A stretch of 64,000 nt of DNA from an uncultured Veillonellaceae bacterium (lineage in GTDB: Bacteria > Bacillota > Negativicutes > Veillonellales > Dialisteraceae): assembly GCA_927353735.1 (NCBI GenBank), contig CAKMIA010000001.1, forward strand, positions 186,001-250,000, given 5' to 3'. The notes beneath the pieces are model-generated. The model was not told the DNA's origin. It searched no databases and saw nothing but the letters and a program-made list of their open reading frames with translations. Position numbers and translations under genes: made by a program. How positions within the stretch are numbered: the stretch's first letter is position 1; the number at the start of each line of letters is the position of its first letter. Shown here piece after piece: positions 16,737-25,558 of this stretch.

Positions 16737-17196
16737 CAGCATCTTTTCCTTTATGCAGTGAAACCGCCTTTTCAATGAAAAGGATGCCATTCAGATGATC
16801 TGTTTCGTGCTGAATGCACCGGGCCAGCAGGCCGGATGCCTTTTTTTGTCTCTTTTTACCATGGCGGTCCTGATATTTGATCAGAACCTCTTTGTACCGC
16901 TCTACCTCGCCATACAGATCCGGTACGGAAAGGCAGCCTTCCACATCTATATCCTTTTCATCTCCCACAGGCGTCCATACCGGATTGATATATTCATCAT
17001 ATCCGGACACTCCGTCATCAGCTACGAAAATGCGTTTGGACACGGCAATCTGCGGAGCCGCCAAGCCGACTCCATTGGCTTCATACAGGGTTTTCTTCAT
17101 ATTTTCCAGTAAAAATTTCAGATTCTTATCGAATACGGTGACCGGCTGGGCCGTTTCTTTCAGCAGCGGGTTGCCGGCAGTAATGATTTTACTCAA
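16729..17196 (-). CDS. def: peptide deformylase
   Basis: 155 residues from a TTG start at 17196 (LSKIITAGNPLL). The frame extends 24 codons upstream, but that part has no family similarity, while a GAAGGGAC site lies about 8 bases before the TTG. It is a metal-dependent deformylase removing N-formyl from new proteins. The three motifs are GVGLAAPQ, EGCLSVP with the metal Cys, and QHETDHLNG with the metal His pair and Glu. It is coupled to fmt downstream. Confidence 0.95.
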   Translation of the reverse strand: MSKIITAGNPLLKETAQPVTVFDKNLKFLLENMKKTLYEANGVGLAAPQIAVSKRIFVADDGVSGYDEYINPVWTPVGDEKDIDVEGCLSVPDLYGEVERYKEVLIKYQDRHGKKRQKKASGLLARCIQHETDHLNGILFIEKAVSLHKGKDADE

Positions 17197-17294
17197 GGTC
17201 TGTCCCTTCTTTCTATATTTTGAATTCAAATGGTAAGCGTATCCTATGATATGGTTGCTTTTTCGCAATATGCCCTGTTACGGCTCTCCCCTTT

Positions 17295-19658
17295 TCATGA
17301 AAGAGGATCCACATCCACCATAATACCATTGTTTTGAAAAATCGGCTCGGCTCGCATGGCTGTCTTTAAAGCAAGAAGAGAAGCGCCCCGAATCATAATG
17401 GAAACATAATAGATATTTCTTACCTTGCGAATGGGCTCATCATAAGGCGGTGTAGCGGAGGTACCGTCCGGGATTTGGGATAACCGGTCTTTCAGCCAGG
17501 AAAAAATCTGTTTTGCTTTCTGCACAGCTTTACTGTGCTGTTTATCAAAGCAGGTAATTTTCATCATTCTCACAAAGGGAGGATACCGAAGTGCTTCCCG
17601 GAAGCGGATTTCTTTTTCATAAAACAGGTTGTAGTCCTGCTGTACTGCCGCCTGGATGACATAATGATCCGGATTGTACGTCTGCAGCACGACCTGTCCC
17701 TGCTCATGGCCCCGTCCGGCCCGTCCTGCACATTGTGTAATCAGAATAAAAGCCTGCTCCGCTGCAAGATAGACCGGCCGGTTCAGAATCGAGTCTGCAG
17801 AGATCACGCCGACCATCTGTACACCCGGGATATCATGTCCCTTGGCCACCATTTGTGTTCCTAAGAGGACATTAAACTTACCCCGTCGAAAATCTTCGAG
17901 AATCTGAAGTGCGGAATATTTTCGGGATGTACTGTCCAGATCCAGCCGGCGGCAGGAAATTCCGGAAAGCAGCTGTTCAATCTGTTCTTCTGCCTTTTCT
18001 GTTCCGTATCCCATATAGGAAATTTCCTGCCCGCCGCACTGTGGACAGTGATCCGGCAGGGAAAAAACACTCTCACAGTAATGGCAGTGCAGAGAATGCC
18101 TTTCTTTATGATACACAAGGGATACATCACAGTAAGGGCATTTGAACACATACCCGCAGTTCCGGCACTGCAGCACGGTGGCATATCCGCGGCGGTTCAG
18201 AAAGAGGATTCCCTTTTCCCCGGCCCGGATCGTTTCCTGCAAACTCTCTAAAAGAACGCGGGAATACGGAATATCGCCCTGTTCCTCCCTCATGTCCACG
18301 ATATGGATGACCGGCAGCGGCACATGGTGGACCCGCTCTTTCATTTCCAGCAGTTCGATTTTTCCCTGCTTTGCAGCATAATACGTTTCGACGGCCGGTG
18401 TTGCCGCCCCCAGTACAATGGGACACTGCCACAGGACAGCCAGTTTTTTGGCGGCATCCCGTCCGTTATACCGGGGCGTTTCATCCTGTTTATAGGATGT
18501 GTCGTATTCCTCATCCACCACGATCAGCTTCAGATTCTGATAGGGCATGAATAAGGCGGATCGGGAACCAATGACGATATGACTTTCTCCGTTTTGGATT
18601 CGGGCCCTGTTATTATAGCGTTCCCCACGGCTGAGCTTGCTGTGAATAAATACGACTTCACTGCCGAAGCGGGCAGAAAAGTAATCCACCATCTGAATGG
18701 TCAGAGCAATTTCCGGAACGAGAATCAGGACAGATCCGCCCTGTTCCAGCGCATGTTCAGCGGCCCGCAGATATACTTCCGTTTTGCCGCTTCCGGTAAC
18801 CCCCATCAGCAGCTGGCCTTTGCAGCTGCCACTGTCAATAGCCGCGCAGATTCGTTTATATGCTGTCTGCTGTTCTCTCGTCAGTGTCCGCGGCACAAAA
18901 TTTTTCGGATCCCGTATCAGCGAATACGTTTTCTTCGGACGATAGATGAAATGCCCCAGTTCATGTTTGCAGAATGTATTTAAGGAAGCAACGGAAAAGC
19001 CCTGCTGTTCCAGCACATGTACCGGCTGTCCGCCGTGATCTTTGAGATATGTCAGGAGGGCTTTCTGCCGCTCCCCGCGGACATGGTCGGCTTTCTGTTC
19101 CAGGAAAGGAATCAGCCATTTTTCCAGAGGGGGATGATAGACCACCTTTGTTATTTCCTTTTTTTGCAGAAGGCCCTCATTCACATATCCGGAAAGAATA
19201 TCGGCATCCCATAGAAGTTGCGCATCCTCCCCGGATAGTTCCATAACTGATGTATCTACCAGCTCCCGTATCGGATGGTTCTGTGGTATAGATTGCCAGC
19301 AGATTTCATATAGGATTTCGCTGCGGATTCCTTTTTTGTCAATCAGGAACAGCCGGAGCGCATCAATATACGTACACATGTAATAAGATGCAATCCAGCG
19401 TGCCAGTGTCATCATCTGCGGAGTAAACCAGGCAAAATCATCCAGCGGAGCGGTAATATCCCTCACCGTATAGGATAAAGAAGCAGAATCCTCTTCCTGT
19501 ACAGAAAGGATAATCCCCTCTTCCGTCCGGTTGTTGAAGGGAACCACACACCGCCAGCCGGGAGTCAGATCTGAAAGCTCCGGCGGCAGTCGATACGTGA
19601 ACGTCCGGTCCAGATGTTTGGACGGCCGGTTGATCAGAACTTCCGCCAGTTTTTCCAC
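17295..19658 (-). CDS. priA: primosomal replication restart helicase PriA
   Basis: 787 residues from a GTG start at 19658 with AAGGAGA 7 bases upstream. The open frame runs 19 codons further without a ribosome site. The order is an N-terminal DNA-binding domain (1-105), a winged helix, a helicase with Walker A GVTGSGKTE and Walker B VDEEYD, then a zinc region with eight cysteines (CRNCGY, CPYC, CHYC, CPQCGG), helicase motifs VAKGHD and QCAGRAGRG, and the C-terminal domain. It restarts stalled replication forks. The Walker B motif is usually DEEH; here the last residue is Tyr. The other motifs are intact. Confidence 0.96.
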   Translation of the reverse strand: MEKLAEVLINRPSKHLDRTFTYRLPPELSDLTPGWRCVVPFNNRTEEGIILSVQEEDSASLSYTVRDITAPLDDFAWFTPQMMTLARWIASYYMCTYIDALRLFLIDKKGIRSEILYEICWQSIPQNHPIRELVDTSVMELSGEDAQLLWDADILSGYVNEGLLQKKEITKVVYHPPLEKWLIPFLEQKADHVRGERQKALLTYLKDHGGQPVHVLEQQGFSVASLNTFCKHELGHFIYRPKKTYSLIRDPKNFVPRTLTREQQTAYKRICAAIDSGSCKGQLLMGVTGSGKTEVYLRAAEHALEQGGSVLILVPEIALTIQMVDYFSARFGSEVVFIHSKLSRGERYNNRARIQNGESHIVIGSRSALFMPYQNLKLIVVDEEYDTSYKQDETPRYNGRDAAKKLAVLWQCPIVLGAATPAVETYYAAKQGKIELLEMKERVHHVPLPVIHIVDMREEQGDIPYSRVLLESLQETIRAGEKGILFLNRRGYATVLQCRNCGYVFKCPYCDVSLVYHKERHSLHCHYCESVFSLPDHCPQCGGQEISYMGYGTEKAEEQIEQLLSGISCRRLDLDSTSRKYSALQILEDFRRGKFNVLLGTQMVAKGHDIPGVQMVGVISADSILNRPVYLAAEQAFILITQCAGRAGRGHEQGQVVLQTYNPDHYVIQAAVQQDYNLFYEKEIRFREALRYPPFVRMMKITCFDKQHSKAVQKAKQIFSWLKDRLSQIPDGTSATPPYDEPIRKVRNIYYVSIMIRGASLLALKTAMRAEPIFQNNGIMVDVDPLS

Positions 19659-19715
19659 GATGGTCTCCTTCCTGCAATACTGCCCAAATGCTTTTTTATT
19701 GTAACATATCCGCAA

Positions 19716-19756
19716 GAAAAAAGAGGAACCTCCCTCTCATGGGGCGGTCCCTCTTT
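19716..19756 (-). terminator. terminator after metK
   Basis: On the minus strand AAGAGGGACC pairs with GGTTCCTCTT (one G-U), followed by TTTTTT. It lies between metK and the priA start. Confidence 0.7.
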
Positions 19757-19766
19757 CCTCACCTGA

Positions 19767-20951
19767 TTACAGGCCTGCCTGTTCTTTCAGTGCAGCTGCC
19801 TTATCCGTATGTTCCCAGGGAAGATCTACATCGGTACGACCGAAATGTCCATACGCTGCGGTCTGCTTATAAATAGGCCGGCGAAGATCCAGCATATCGA
19901 TAATGCCTGCCGGACGAAGTTCAAAATTTTTGCGGATCAGTTCCACGATTTTTTCATCGTCCAGTTTGCCCGTGCCGAAAGTATCTACCAGAATGGATAC
20001 CGGATGAGCGACCCCGATGGCATAAGCCAGCTGGATTTCACATTTATCAGCGATACCGGCAGCAACGATATTCTTTGCTACATATCTGGCTGCATACGCT
20101 GCAGAACGGTCAACCTTTGTCGGATCCTTTCCAGAGAAAGCGCCGCCGCCATGACGCGCCATGCCGCCATAAGTATCAACGATGATTTTGCGTCCGGTCA
20201 GTCCTGCATCCCCCTGCGGCCCGCCGATAACGAAACGTCCGGTCGGATTGATGTAATATTTTGTCTGGTCGTCCAGATAGCCCGCAGGAATCACAGCTTT
20301 TACCACATGCTCGATGATATCCTTTTCAATCTGGTCGTGGCTGATTTCCGGATCGTGCTGAGAGGATACGACAATCGTATCGATGCGGACCGGTTTGCCG
20401 TCATCGTACTCCACAGTCACCTGAGTCTTGCCATCCGGACGGAGATATGCCAATTCGCCGGTCTTTCTGACTTCCGCAAGACGGCGGGACAGACGATGTG
20501 CCATGGCAATCGGGAATGGCAGATATTCCGGTGTTTCGTTGGTGGCATAGCCGAACATCATGCCCTGATCACCGGCTCCGATATCATACGCATCTGCTTC
20601 ATTTTTCTTTGCTTCCAGAGAATGATCCACACCCATAGCAATATCCGGAGACTGTTCATCAATGGAAATCAGTACGCCGCAGGTATCTCCGTCAAAGCCG
20701 TATTTGGCACGGGTATAGCCGATATCCTTGATCGTCTGGCGGACAACCTTCGGGATATCCACATAGCATTTTGTGGATATTTCCCCAAAAACATGAACCT
20801 GACCAGTGGTGACAATGGTTTCGCATGCCACCCGGCCATTGGGGTCCTGTGCCAGAATGGCATCCAGAATGCCGTCAGAGATCTGATCACAAATCTTGTC
20901 CGGATGTCCTTCTGTTACAGATTCGGACGAGAAAAATGCTTTTTTAGCCAT
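19767..20951 (-). CDS. metK: S-adenosylmethionine synthetase
   Basis: 394 residues. It makes SAM from methionine and ATP. Family landmarks are [11 protein letters not shown] at the N-terminus, [31 protein letters not shown] and [16 protein letters not shown]. It has its own promoter, an S-box riboswitch leader and its own terminator, so it is an independent unit placed between coaBC and priA, which are adjacent in many Firmicutes. SAM binding to the leader should stop its own synthesis. Confidence 0.98.
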   Translation of the reverse strand: MAKKAFFSSESVTEGHPDKICDQISDGILDAILAQDPNGRVACETIVTTGQVHVFGEISTKCYVDIPKVVRQTIKDIGYTRAKYGFDGDTCGVLISIDEQSPDIAMGVDHSLEAKKNEADAYDIGAGDQGMMFGYATNETPEYLPFPIAMAHRLSRRLAEVRKTGELAYLRPDGKTQVTVEYDDGKPVRIDTIVVSSQHDPEISHDQIEKDIIEHVVKAVIPAGYLDDQTKYYINPTGRFVIGGPQGDAGLTGRKIIVDTYGGMARHGGGAFSGKDPTKVDRSAAYAARYVAKNIVAAGIADKCEIQLAYAIGVAHPVSILVDTFGTGKLDDEKIVELIRKNFELRPAGIIDMLDLRRPIYKQTAAYGHFGRTDVDLPWEHTDKAAALKEQAGL

Positions 20952-21000
20952 TTGTACCTCCTCAGACTATATACAAAAATTTTCCCTGCTGAAATTCAAT

Positions 21001-21124
21001 AAAAAAGCCTCCATACGGAGGGAATATCCCTCATCTTTCAGTTTCCTGCTGGAATTAGCACCGCTTCCGGAGAATGGTTGCTGTAGCATCAATGGGCCAG
21101 TCCCTCCGCTACTCTTGATGAGCA
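21001..21124 (-). ncRNA. SAM-I (S-box) riboswitch of metK
   Basis: On the minus strand the leader shows the S-box core: CTCATCAAGAG, GGAGGGACTGGCCC, CAGCAACC, GGTGCTAATTCCAGC and closing GATGAG, which pairs with the 5' CTCATC to form P1 (aptamer about 21029-21124). A GAGGGATATTCCCTC hairpin and a CCTCC/GGAGG hairpin followed by a T run form the terminator platform at 21001-21030. SAM is expected to favour termination before metK. Confidence 0.95.
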
Positions 21125-21133
21125 TACGCAAGT

Positions 21134-21162
21134 ATTATATCGTTTTTTCCGATGGAATACAA
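21134..21162 (-). promoter_or_regulatory. promoter of the metK leader
   Basis: -35 TTGTAT (21157-21162), exact 17-base spacer, -10 TATAAT (21134-21139), ending just before the S-box P1 stem. Confidence 0.85.
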
Positions 21163-21164
21163 GT

Positions 21165-21195
21165 AAAAAGCCCCCGGTTTTTCACCGGAGGCTTT
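21165..21195 (-). terminator. terminator after coaBC
   Basis: AAAGCCTCCGGT pairs with ACCGGGGGCTTT around a short A-rich loop, with T residues after it on the minus strand. Confidence 0.8.
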
Positions 21196-21197
21196 TC

Positions 21198-22427
21198 TTA
21201 CAACCGTTCCGCAATTTTCTGAATGATAACATGTCCCAGTTCTTCCTTTGTCATAATGGGGAACTGCTCCATGGTATGGTCTTTATACAGAATCGAGGCA
21301 ATGTTCGTTTCCACATTAAAGCCGGCCCCTTTCTGGCTGACATCATTGGCGACGAGCATATCCAGATTTTTCCGCTGCAGTTTTTCCTTTCCGTGTTCAA
21401 TCACATCGTTGGTTTCTGCCGCAAATCCCACAAGGAACTGCCCTTTCTTTTTCTGGCCCAGTCCGTACAGGATATCCGGATTCAGTTCCAGTTCAATGGT
21501 CAGGGAGTCGCAGGCCTCTTTTTTGATTTTCTGCGTGGCTTCCGTTTTAGTGCGGTAATCAGAGACGGCCGCAGCCATGATCGCCACATCGCAGTCGTCA
21601 AAGCGCGCATCCATTTCCCGCTGCAGATCACGGGCATTCTTTACATAACAGACGGTCACGCCTTCCGGCACAGGAAGTTCTGTTGTGCAGCTCACAAGCG
21701 TCACTTCCGCATCTTCCATGGCAGCCGCCCGGGCGATGGCATATCCCATCTTTCCGCTGGAGCGGTTTCCGATATAACGGACAGGATCAATGTTTTCCTG
21801 CGTACCGCCCGCACTGATAATGATCTTTTTCCCCTGAAGAAGATGTTTGCCGAAAAGAATTTTTTCCGCTGCGGATAAAATGACGTCTGTTTTTGGAAAG
21901 CGGCCCTTCCCGGAGGTATTGCAGGCCAGATGGCCTTCCTCCGGTTCCATGACCGTGTAGCCCACTTCACGAAGCGTCCGGATATTTCTCTGAACAATGC
22001 CGTTCTCATACATGTTGGTATTCATGGCAGGAACCACCAGCACCGGGGCTTTTGTCGCCATGACGGTCGTGCTCAGCATGTCATCCGCAATACCGCAGGC
22101 CATTTTTCCTATGATATTGGCAGTTGCCGGAGCCACTATGAACAGATCCGCCAGCCTCGCCAAGGCGATATGCTGTACGTCCCAGTGAGAAATATTGGCA
22201 AACATATCCACCGTTACATCATGACCGGAAAGTTCCCCGAAGGTAATTGGAGAAATCAGTTTTGTGGCATGTTCCGTCATAATGCAGTGCACATCAGCGC
22301 CCCGCTGCCGCAGCTGGCTTACCAGTTCCGCTGCCTTATAGGCAGCAATACCGCCGGTGATGCCTACAACGACATGCTTACCCTCAAACGTGCGCTTCTG
22401 CATTCTGTTTTCTGTCGCTGCGTTCAT
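21198..22427 (-). CDS. coaBC: bifunctional phosphopantothenoylcysteine decarboxylase / synthetase
   Basis: 409 residues from the ATG at 22427, which overlaps rpoZ by 44 bases. An ATG 8 codons later is the alternative, but has no ribosome site. The N-terminal CoaC flavoprotein (about 10-185) has GITGGIAAYKA and the VPAMNTNMYEN active-site loop. The C-terminal CoaB part (about 195-409) has SAGGTQENIDPVRYIGNRSSGKMG and a KIKK motif. It carries out two steps from 4'-phosphopantothenate towards coenzyme A. Confidence 0.96.
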   Translation of the reverse strand: MNAATENRMQKRTFEGKHVVVGITGGIAAYKAAELVSQLRQRGADVHCIMTEHATKLISPITFGELSGHDVTVDMFANISHWDVQHIALARLADLFIVAPATANIIGKMACGIADDMLSTTVMATKAPVLVVPAMNTNMYENGIVQRNIRTLREVGYTVMEPEEGHLACNTSGKGRFPKTDVILSAAEKILFGKHLLQGKKIIISAGGTQENIDPVRYIGNRSSGKMGYAIARAAAMEDAEVTLVSCTTELPVPEGVTVCYVKNARDLQREMDARFDDCDVAIMAAAVSDYRTKTEATQKIKKEACDSLTIELELNPDILYGLGQKKKGQFLVGFAAETNDVIEHGKEKLQRKNLDMLVANDVSQKGAGFNVETNIASILYKDHTMEQFPIMTKEELGHVIIQKIAERL

Positions 22428-22611
22428 AGGTAATTTTCCCGTTATAGATTTCTTCCAGCGCCACGGTGACCGGCTTTTTGCCTTCTGCATCCGGAATGAG
22501 AGGCTCCATGCCGTCAGTCAGTTCTCTTGCACGAAGTGCAGCCAGCGTGACCAGCGTATACTTGGTATCCACATCTTTTACGAGACTGTCAATAGACGGA
22601 AAACACATCAT
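22384..22611 (-). CDS. rpoZ: RNA polymerase omega subunit
   Basis: 75 residues starting with two Met codons, either of which fits the AGGAGG site; the first is 9 bases from it. PSIDSLV at the N-terminus and the YTLVTLAALRARELTDG helix are the omega signature that wraps the beta' subunit. The start overlaps gmk (ATGA) and the end overlaps coaBC. The gmk-rpoZ linkage is widely conserved. Confidence 0.93.
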   Translation of the reverse strand: MMCFPSIDSLVKDVDTKYTLVTLAALRARELTDGMEPLIPDAEGKKPVTVALEEIYNGKITYERSDRKQNAEAHV

Positions 22612-23255
22612 TTTAACGGTACCTCCTTATTGATATACTGCTTAAAAACGGTTTCGATCTGTCCTTCATTCCGGGACAGCTTGCATTTTTCTGCTTCAAT
22701 GATCGCACAGGTTTTGTGAACGGCATCTTCCAGCACATCATTCACGACCACATAGTCATACTGATGCATCATGGACAATTCATTGGTGATCTGCGCCAGA
22801 CGATTCTGAATGACCTCTTCGGAATCCGTTCCTCTTGCATGAATGCGCTGAGACAGGATTTCCAGAGACGGCGGCACAATGTAGACAAAAACACCCTTGG
22901 GATAGCGCTTTTTGACCTGCATGGCCCCCTGGATATCGATTTCAAGGAGCACCGACCGGCCGGCCTGAATCTTATCCAGCACATATTTTTTCGGTGTTCC
23001 GTAATAATGGTCATATACCTGGGCGTATTCCAGAAAAGCATCCTCTTCCACCAGCCTTTTAAACTGTTCATCTGTGCGGAAGAAATAGCTGACACCTTCC
23101 GTTTCACCATTTCTTGGTGCCCGTGTCGTCATGGAAATGGAATATTCCAGATCCGGATATTTTTCCCGGACGGCACTGCATATGGTGCCTTTCCCGGCAC
23201 CGGACGGGCCGGATACAACAAGCAGAATGCCTTCGTCTTTCATTTTCAAGCTCAA
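22608..23255 (-). CDS. gmk: guanylate kinase
   Basis: 215 residues from a TTG start at 23255. GGGGAGG sits 6-7 bases before this TTG and is too far from the ATG four codons later. P-loop GPSGAGKGT, the SMTTRAPRNGE GMP-binding segment, EYAQVYDHYYGTP and LLEIDIQGA are typical. It phosphorylates GMP to GDP. Its position between remA and rpoZ is standard for Firmicutes. Confidence 0.97.
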   Translation of the reverse strand: MSLKMKDEGILLVVSGPSGAGKGTICSAVREKYPDLEYSISMTTRAPRNGETEGVSYFFRTDEQFKRLVEEDAFLEYAQVYDHYYGTPKKYVLDKIQAGRSVLLEIDIQGAMQVKKRYPKGVFVYIVPPSLEILSQRIHARGTDSEEVIQNRLAQITNELSMMHQYDYVVVNDVLEDAVHKTCAIIEAEKCKLSRNEGQIETVFKQYINKEVPLK

Positions 23256-23257
23256 AA

Positions 23258-23536
23258 TTACGCCTCCCCACCTGTTTTATCTGCCACAAGAACATCCCGA
23301 TCTGTCAGCCGGTGAGAAATGGTTTCCGGCTGCACCGCAGAAAGAATAATCTGTCCGCTGTCCATCACAAGAACGGAACGGGTTTTTCTTCCATAGGTGG
23401 CATCAATCAGTTCTCCCCGGTCCCGCGATTCCTGAATCATGCGCTTCACCGGCGCCGATTCCGGACTGATAATCGCCATCACGCGGGCCGCCGCTGCCAT
23501 GTTTCCAAATCCTATATTGATCAGTGAAAAGGCCAT
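23258..23536 (-). CDS. remA: RemA/DUF370 family regulator
   Basis: 92 residues from the ATG at 23536 ([15 protein letters not shown]). AGGGAGCAGG precedes it; the upstream extension of the frame is not family-like. Conserved parts are [22 protein letters not shown] and [18 protein letters not shown]. RemA in Bacillus is a DNA-binding activator of biofilm matrix and osmoprotectant genes. Here it sits in the yicC-remA-gmk run, two bases before gmk. The target genes in this organism are unknown. Confidence 0.92.
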   Translation of the reverse strand: MAFSLINIGFGNMAAAARVMAIISPESAPVKRMIQESRDRGELIDATYGRKTRSVLVMDSGQIILSAVQPETISHRLTDRDVLVADKTGGEA

Positions 23537-23659
23537 GATCCTGCTCCCTGTATGACATTTCAGCATGATCTGGTGCATACTGAAAGAAATGAGATGTATT
23601 GATAACTAAGTATATATCATGTTTTCCGTTTTCACAAGGAAACAGGCACCGGACAACGG

Positions 23660-24553
23660 TCATTCAATATTCTGCACCTGTTCTCTGACCTTTTCCAGCT
23701 CCGTTTTAATCCGGATGACGCAATCCACCACTTCCAGATCATTGGCTTTGGAGGCGGTGGTATTGATTTCCCGATTCAGCTCCTGAAGCAGGAAATCCAG
23801 CTTTCTGCCGATGGAGCCCTCCGTCTGCAAAGCCGTACAGAACTGATCAAGATGGCTTCCAAAGCGGACCATTTCCTCAGTAAAGTCCGTTTTTTCTGCA
23901 TAGACAGCGACTTCCTCCAGAATACGGCCTTCATCGGTCTGGATATTCATGGTATCCAGCAGCGACTGAAGCCGGCTCCGCAGACGATTCTCATACTGTT
24001 GAATAATATCCGGCTGCTTTTCTTTCAGGAACTGCAGCTGTTCCTTCAGAAACGTCATGCGGCTCTGAAGATCTTCTACAATGTTTCGCCCTTCCCGTTC
24101 CCGCATAGCCATCAGCCCGGCCAGTGCTTCATCGGCCGCTTTCCGGACCAGCGGCTCCAGCACTTCATCCGATACGGGATCACAGGTGACGCGTATCCAC
24201 GCTACCGGCAGGGCCAGAAGATCTGCGGCCGTCAGTTTTCCCTTTTTGATGCCCGGAAGCTCCCCTGCCTGACGCAGGGCTTCCACCTGTGCTTTCAGCA
24301 GCGGTTCATTCAGCTCCGCCCGAACGGACGCTCCTGCATCTGCCGCGGAAAATTTCAGAAAAACGGAGGTTTTCCCGCGAACAATGCGTGCTTTGACACA
24401 ATTTCTGACCAGTTCTTCCATGGCGGGAGAAACGCCTTCGGACCGCATATTGATTTCAAGAAAGCGACTGTTTACCGTCTTGATTTCCAGTGTCACCGTT
24501 CCTGCCGCATCGGATACACAGCTTCGTCCATATCCTGTCATGCTGACTGCCAT
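23660..24553 (-). CDS. yicC: YicC/YloC family endoribonuclease
   Basis: 297 residues from the ATG at 24553 (MAVSMTGYGRS), preceded by AAGGAG. The MTGYGR start, the EIKTVNSRFLE segment and the C-terminal GRKLDFLLQELNREINTTASKA are the family signature. Homologues act as endoribonucleases on small RNAs and mRNA. It is the first gene of the core block going left, four bases after dapF on the same strand. Confidence 0.93.
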   Translation of the reverse strand: MAVSMTGYGRSCVSDAAGTVTLEIKTVNSRFLEINMRSEGVSPAMEELVRNCVKARIVRGKTSVFLKFSAADAGASVRAELNEPLLKAQVEALRQAGELPGIKKGKLTAADLLALPVAWIRVTCDPVSDEVLEPLVRKAADEALAGLMAMREREGRNIVEDLQSRMTFLKEQLQFLKEKQPDIIQQYENRLRSRLQSLLDTMNIQTDEGRILEEVAVYAEKTDFTEEMVRFGSHLDQFCTALQTEGSIGRKLDFLLQELNREINTTASKANDLEVVDCVIRIKTELEKVREQVQNIE

Positions 24554-24557
24554 AGAA

Positions 24558-25400
24558 TCATTCTCCTTCCAGCGGATATTCGCCTTCATAGACTTTGACT
24601 GCCGGTCCGGTCATGAATACATGGTCCTTTTCCGTCCCGTCCCATTCCACATGAAGGCGGCCGCCGTCCAGAAGGATATCTGCTTCTCTCTCCACCAGAT
24701 GATTCAGCACCGCTGCCACAAGCGTGGCACAGGCTCCGGTGCCGCAGGCCAGCGTTACAGCCGCGCCGCGTTCCCAGACCCGCATGCGCAATGTTTTTTC
24801 ATCCAGTTTCTGCACGAATTCCACATTGGTTTTTCGTGGAAAATGTCCATCCTTTTCCAGAATCGGACCATCATGGTACAGATCGACCTCTCCCAGATCC
24901 GGAACAAAAATGACACAGTGGGGATTTCCCATGGAAACACATGTCACGGAATACGTACGGCCCAGTCCTTCCGCTGCCAGCGGCCGGCCGATCACCGGTC
25001 CGTTCCCCATATCGGAAACCGGTACCTCCACCGGATTCAGATGAGGAATGTTCATGTCTACCCGGACTTCTCCATCAGGAAGAATCTCCGGATACAGAAT
25101 ACCGGCTCCTGTTTCCACGGAAAACGAATCAGCGGATACAAGCCCGAGTTCCCGGCACCATCTGGCAAAACAGCGGATGCCGTTTCCGCACATTTCCGCT
25201 TCACTGCCGTCTGCATTAAAAATCCGCATACGGATGTCTGCCTTTTCCGAGGGAAGAACAAAGATGATGCCATCGGCGCCGATCCCGAAATGCCGGTCGC
25301 AGATTTCCGTGCAGTGCGCAACAACAGGGCCCATATCCTGATCCATGGCGTTGACAAACACAAAATCATTGCCGCACCCATGCCACTTTGCAAAATGCAT
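24558..25400 (-). CDS. dapF: diaminopimelate epimerase
   Basis: 280 residues from the ATG at 25400 (MHFAKWHGCGNDF), preceded by AGGAGG. The frame extends 20 codons further with no support. It converts LL- to meso-diaminopimelate for peptidoglycan and lysine without a cofactor, using two cysteines: C71 in MCGNGIRC and the Cys in ACGTGACAT. The gene is divergent from rqcH across 158 bases that must hold both promoters. Confidence 0.97.
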   Translation of the reverse strand: MHFAKWHGCGNDFVFVNAMDQDMGPVVAHCTEICDRHFGIGADGIIFVLPSEKADIRMRIFNADGSEAEMCGNGIRCFARWCRELGLVSADSFSVETGAGILYPEILPDGEVRVDMNIPHLNPVEVPVSDMGNGPVIGRPLAAEGLGRTYSVTCVSMGNPHCVIFVPDLGEVDLYHDGPILEKDGHFPRKTNVEFVQKLDEKTLRMRVWERGAAVTLACGTGACATLVAAVLNHLVEREADILLDGGRLHVEWDGTEKDHVFMTGPAVKVYEGEYPLEGE

Positions 25401-25558
25401 ATGTATATCCTCCTGAATCATTTCATGAAGAAAACCAGCCGTATCCGGTGGTTTCTTCAAAATCCTTTTATCCTATCTGATATAATTTATTGTAACATTC
25501 CCGATGAAGAAAAGAAATTACATGCAGACTGTTCCTGTGGTCTGCGGAAGGAGTTCTC

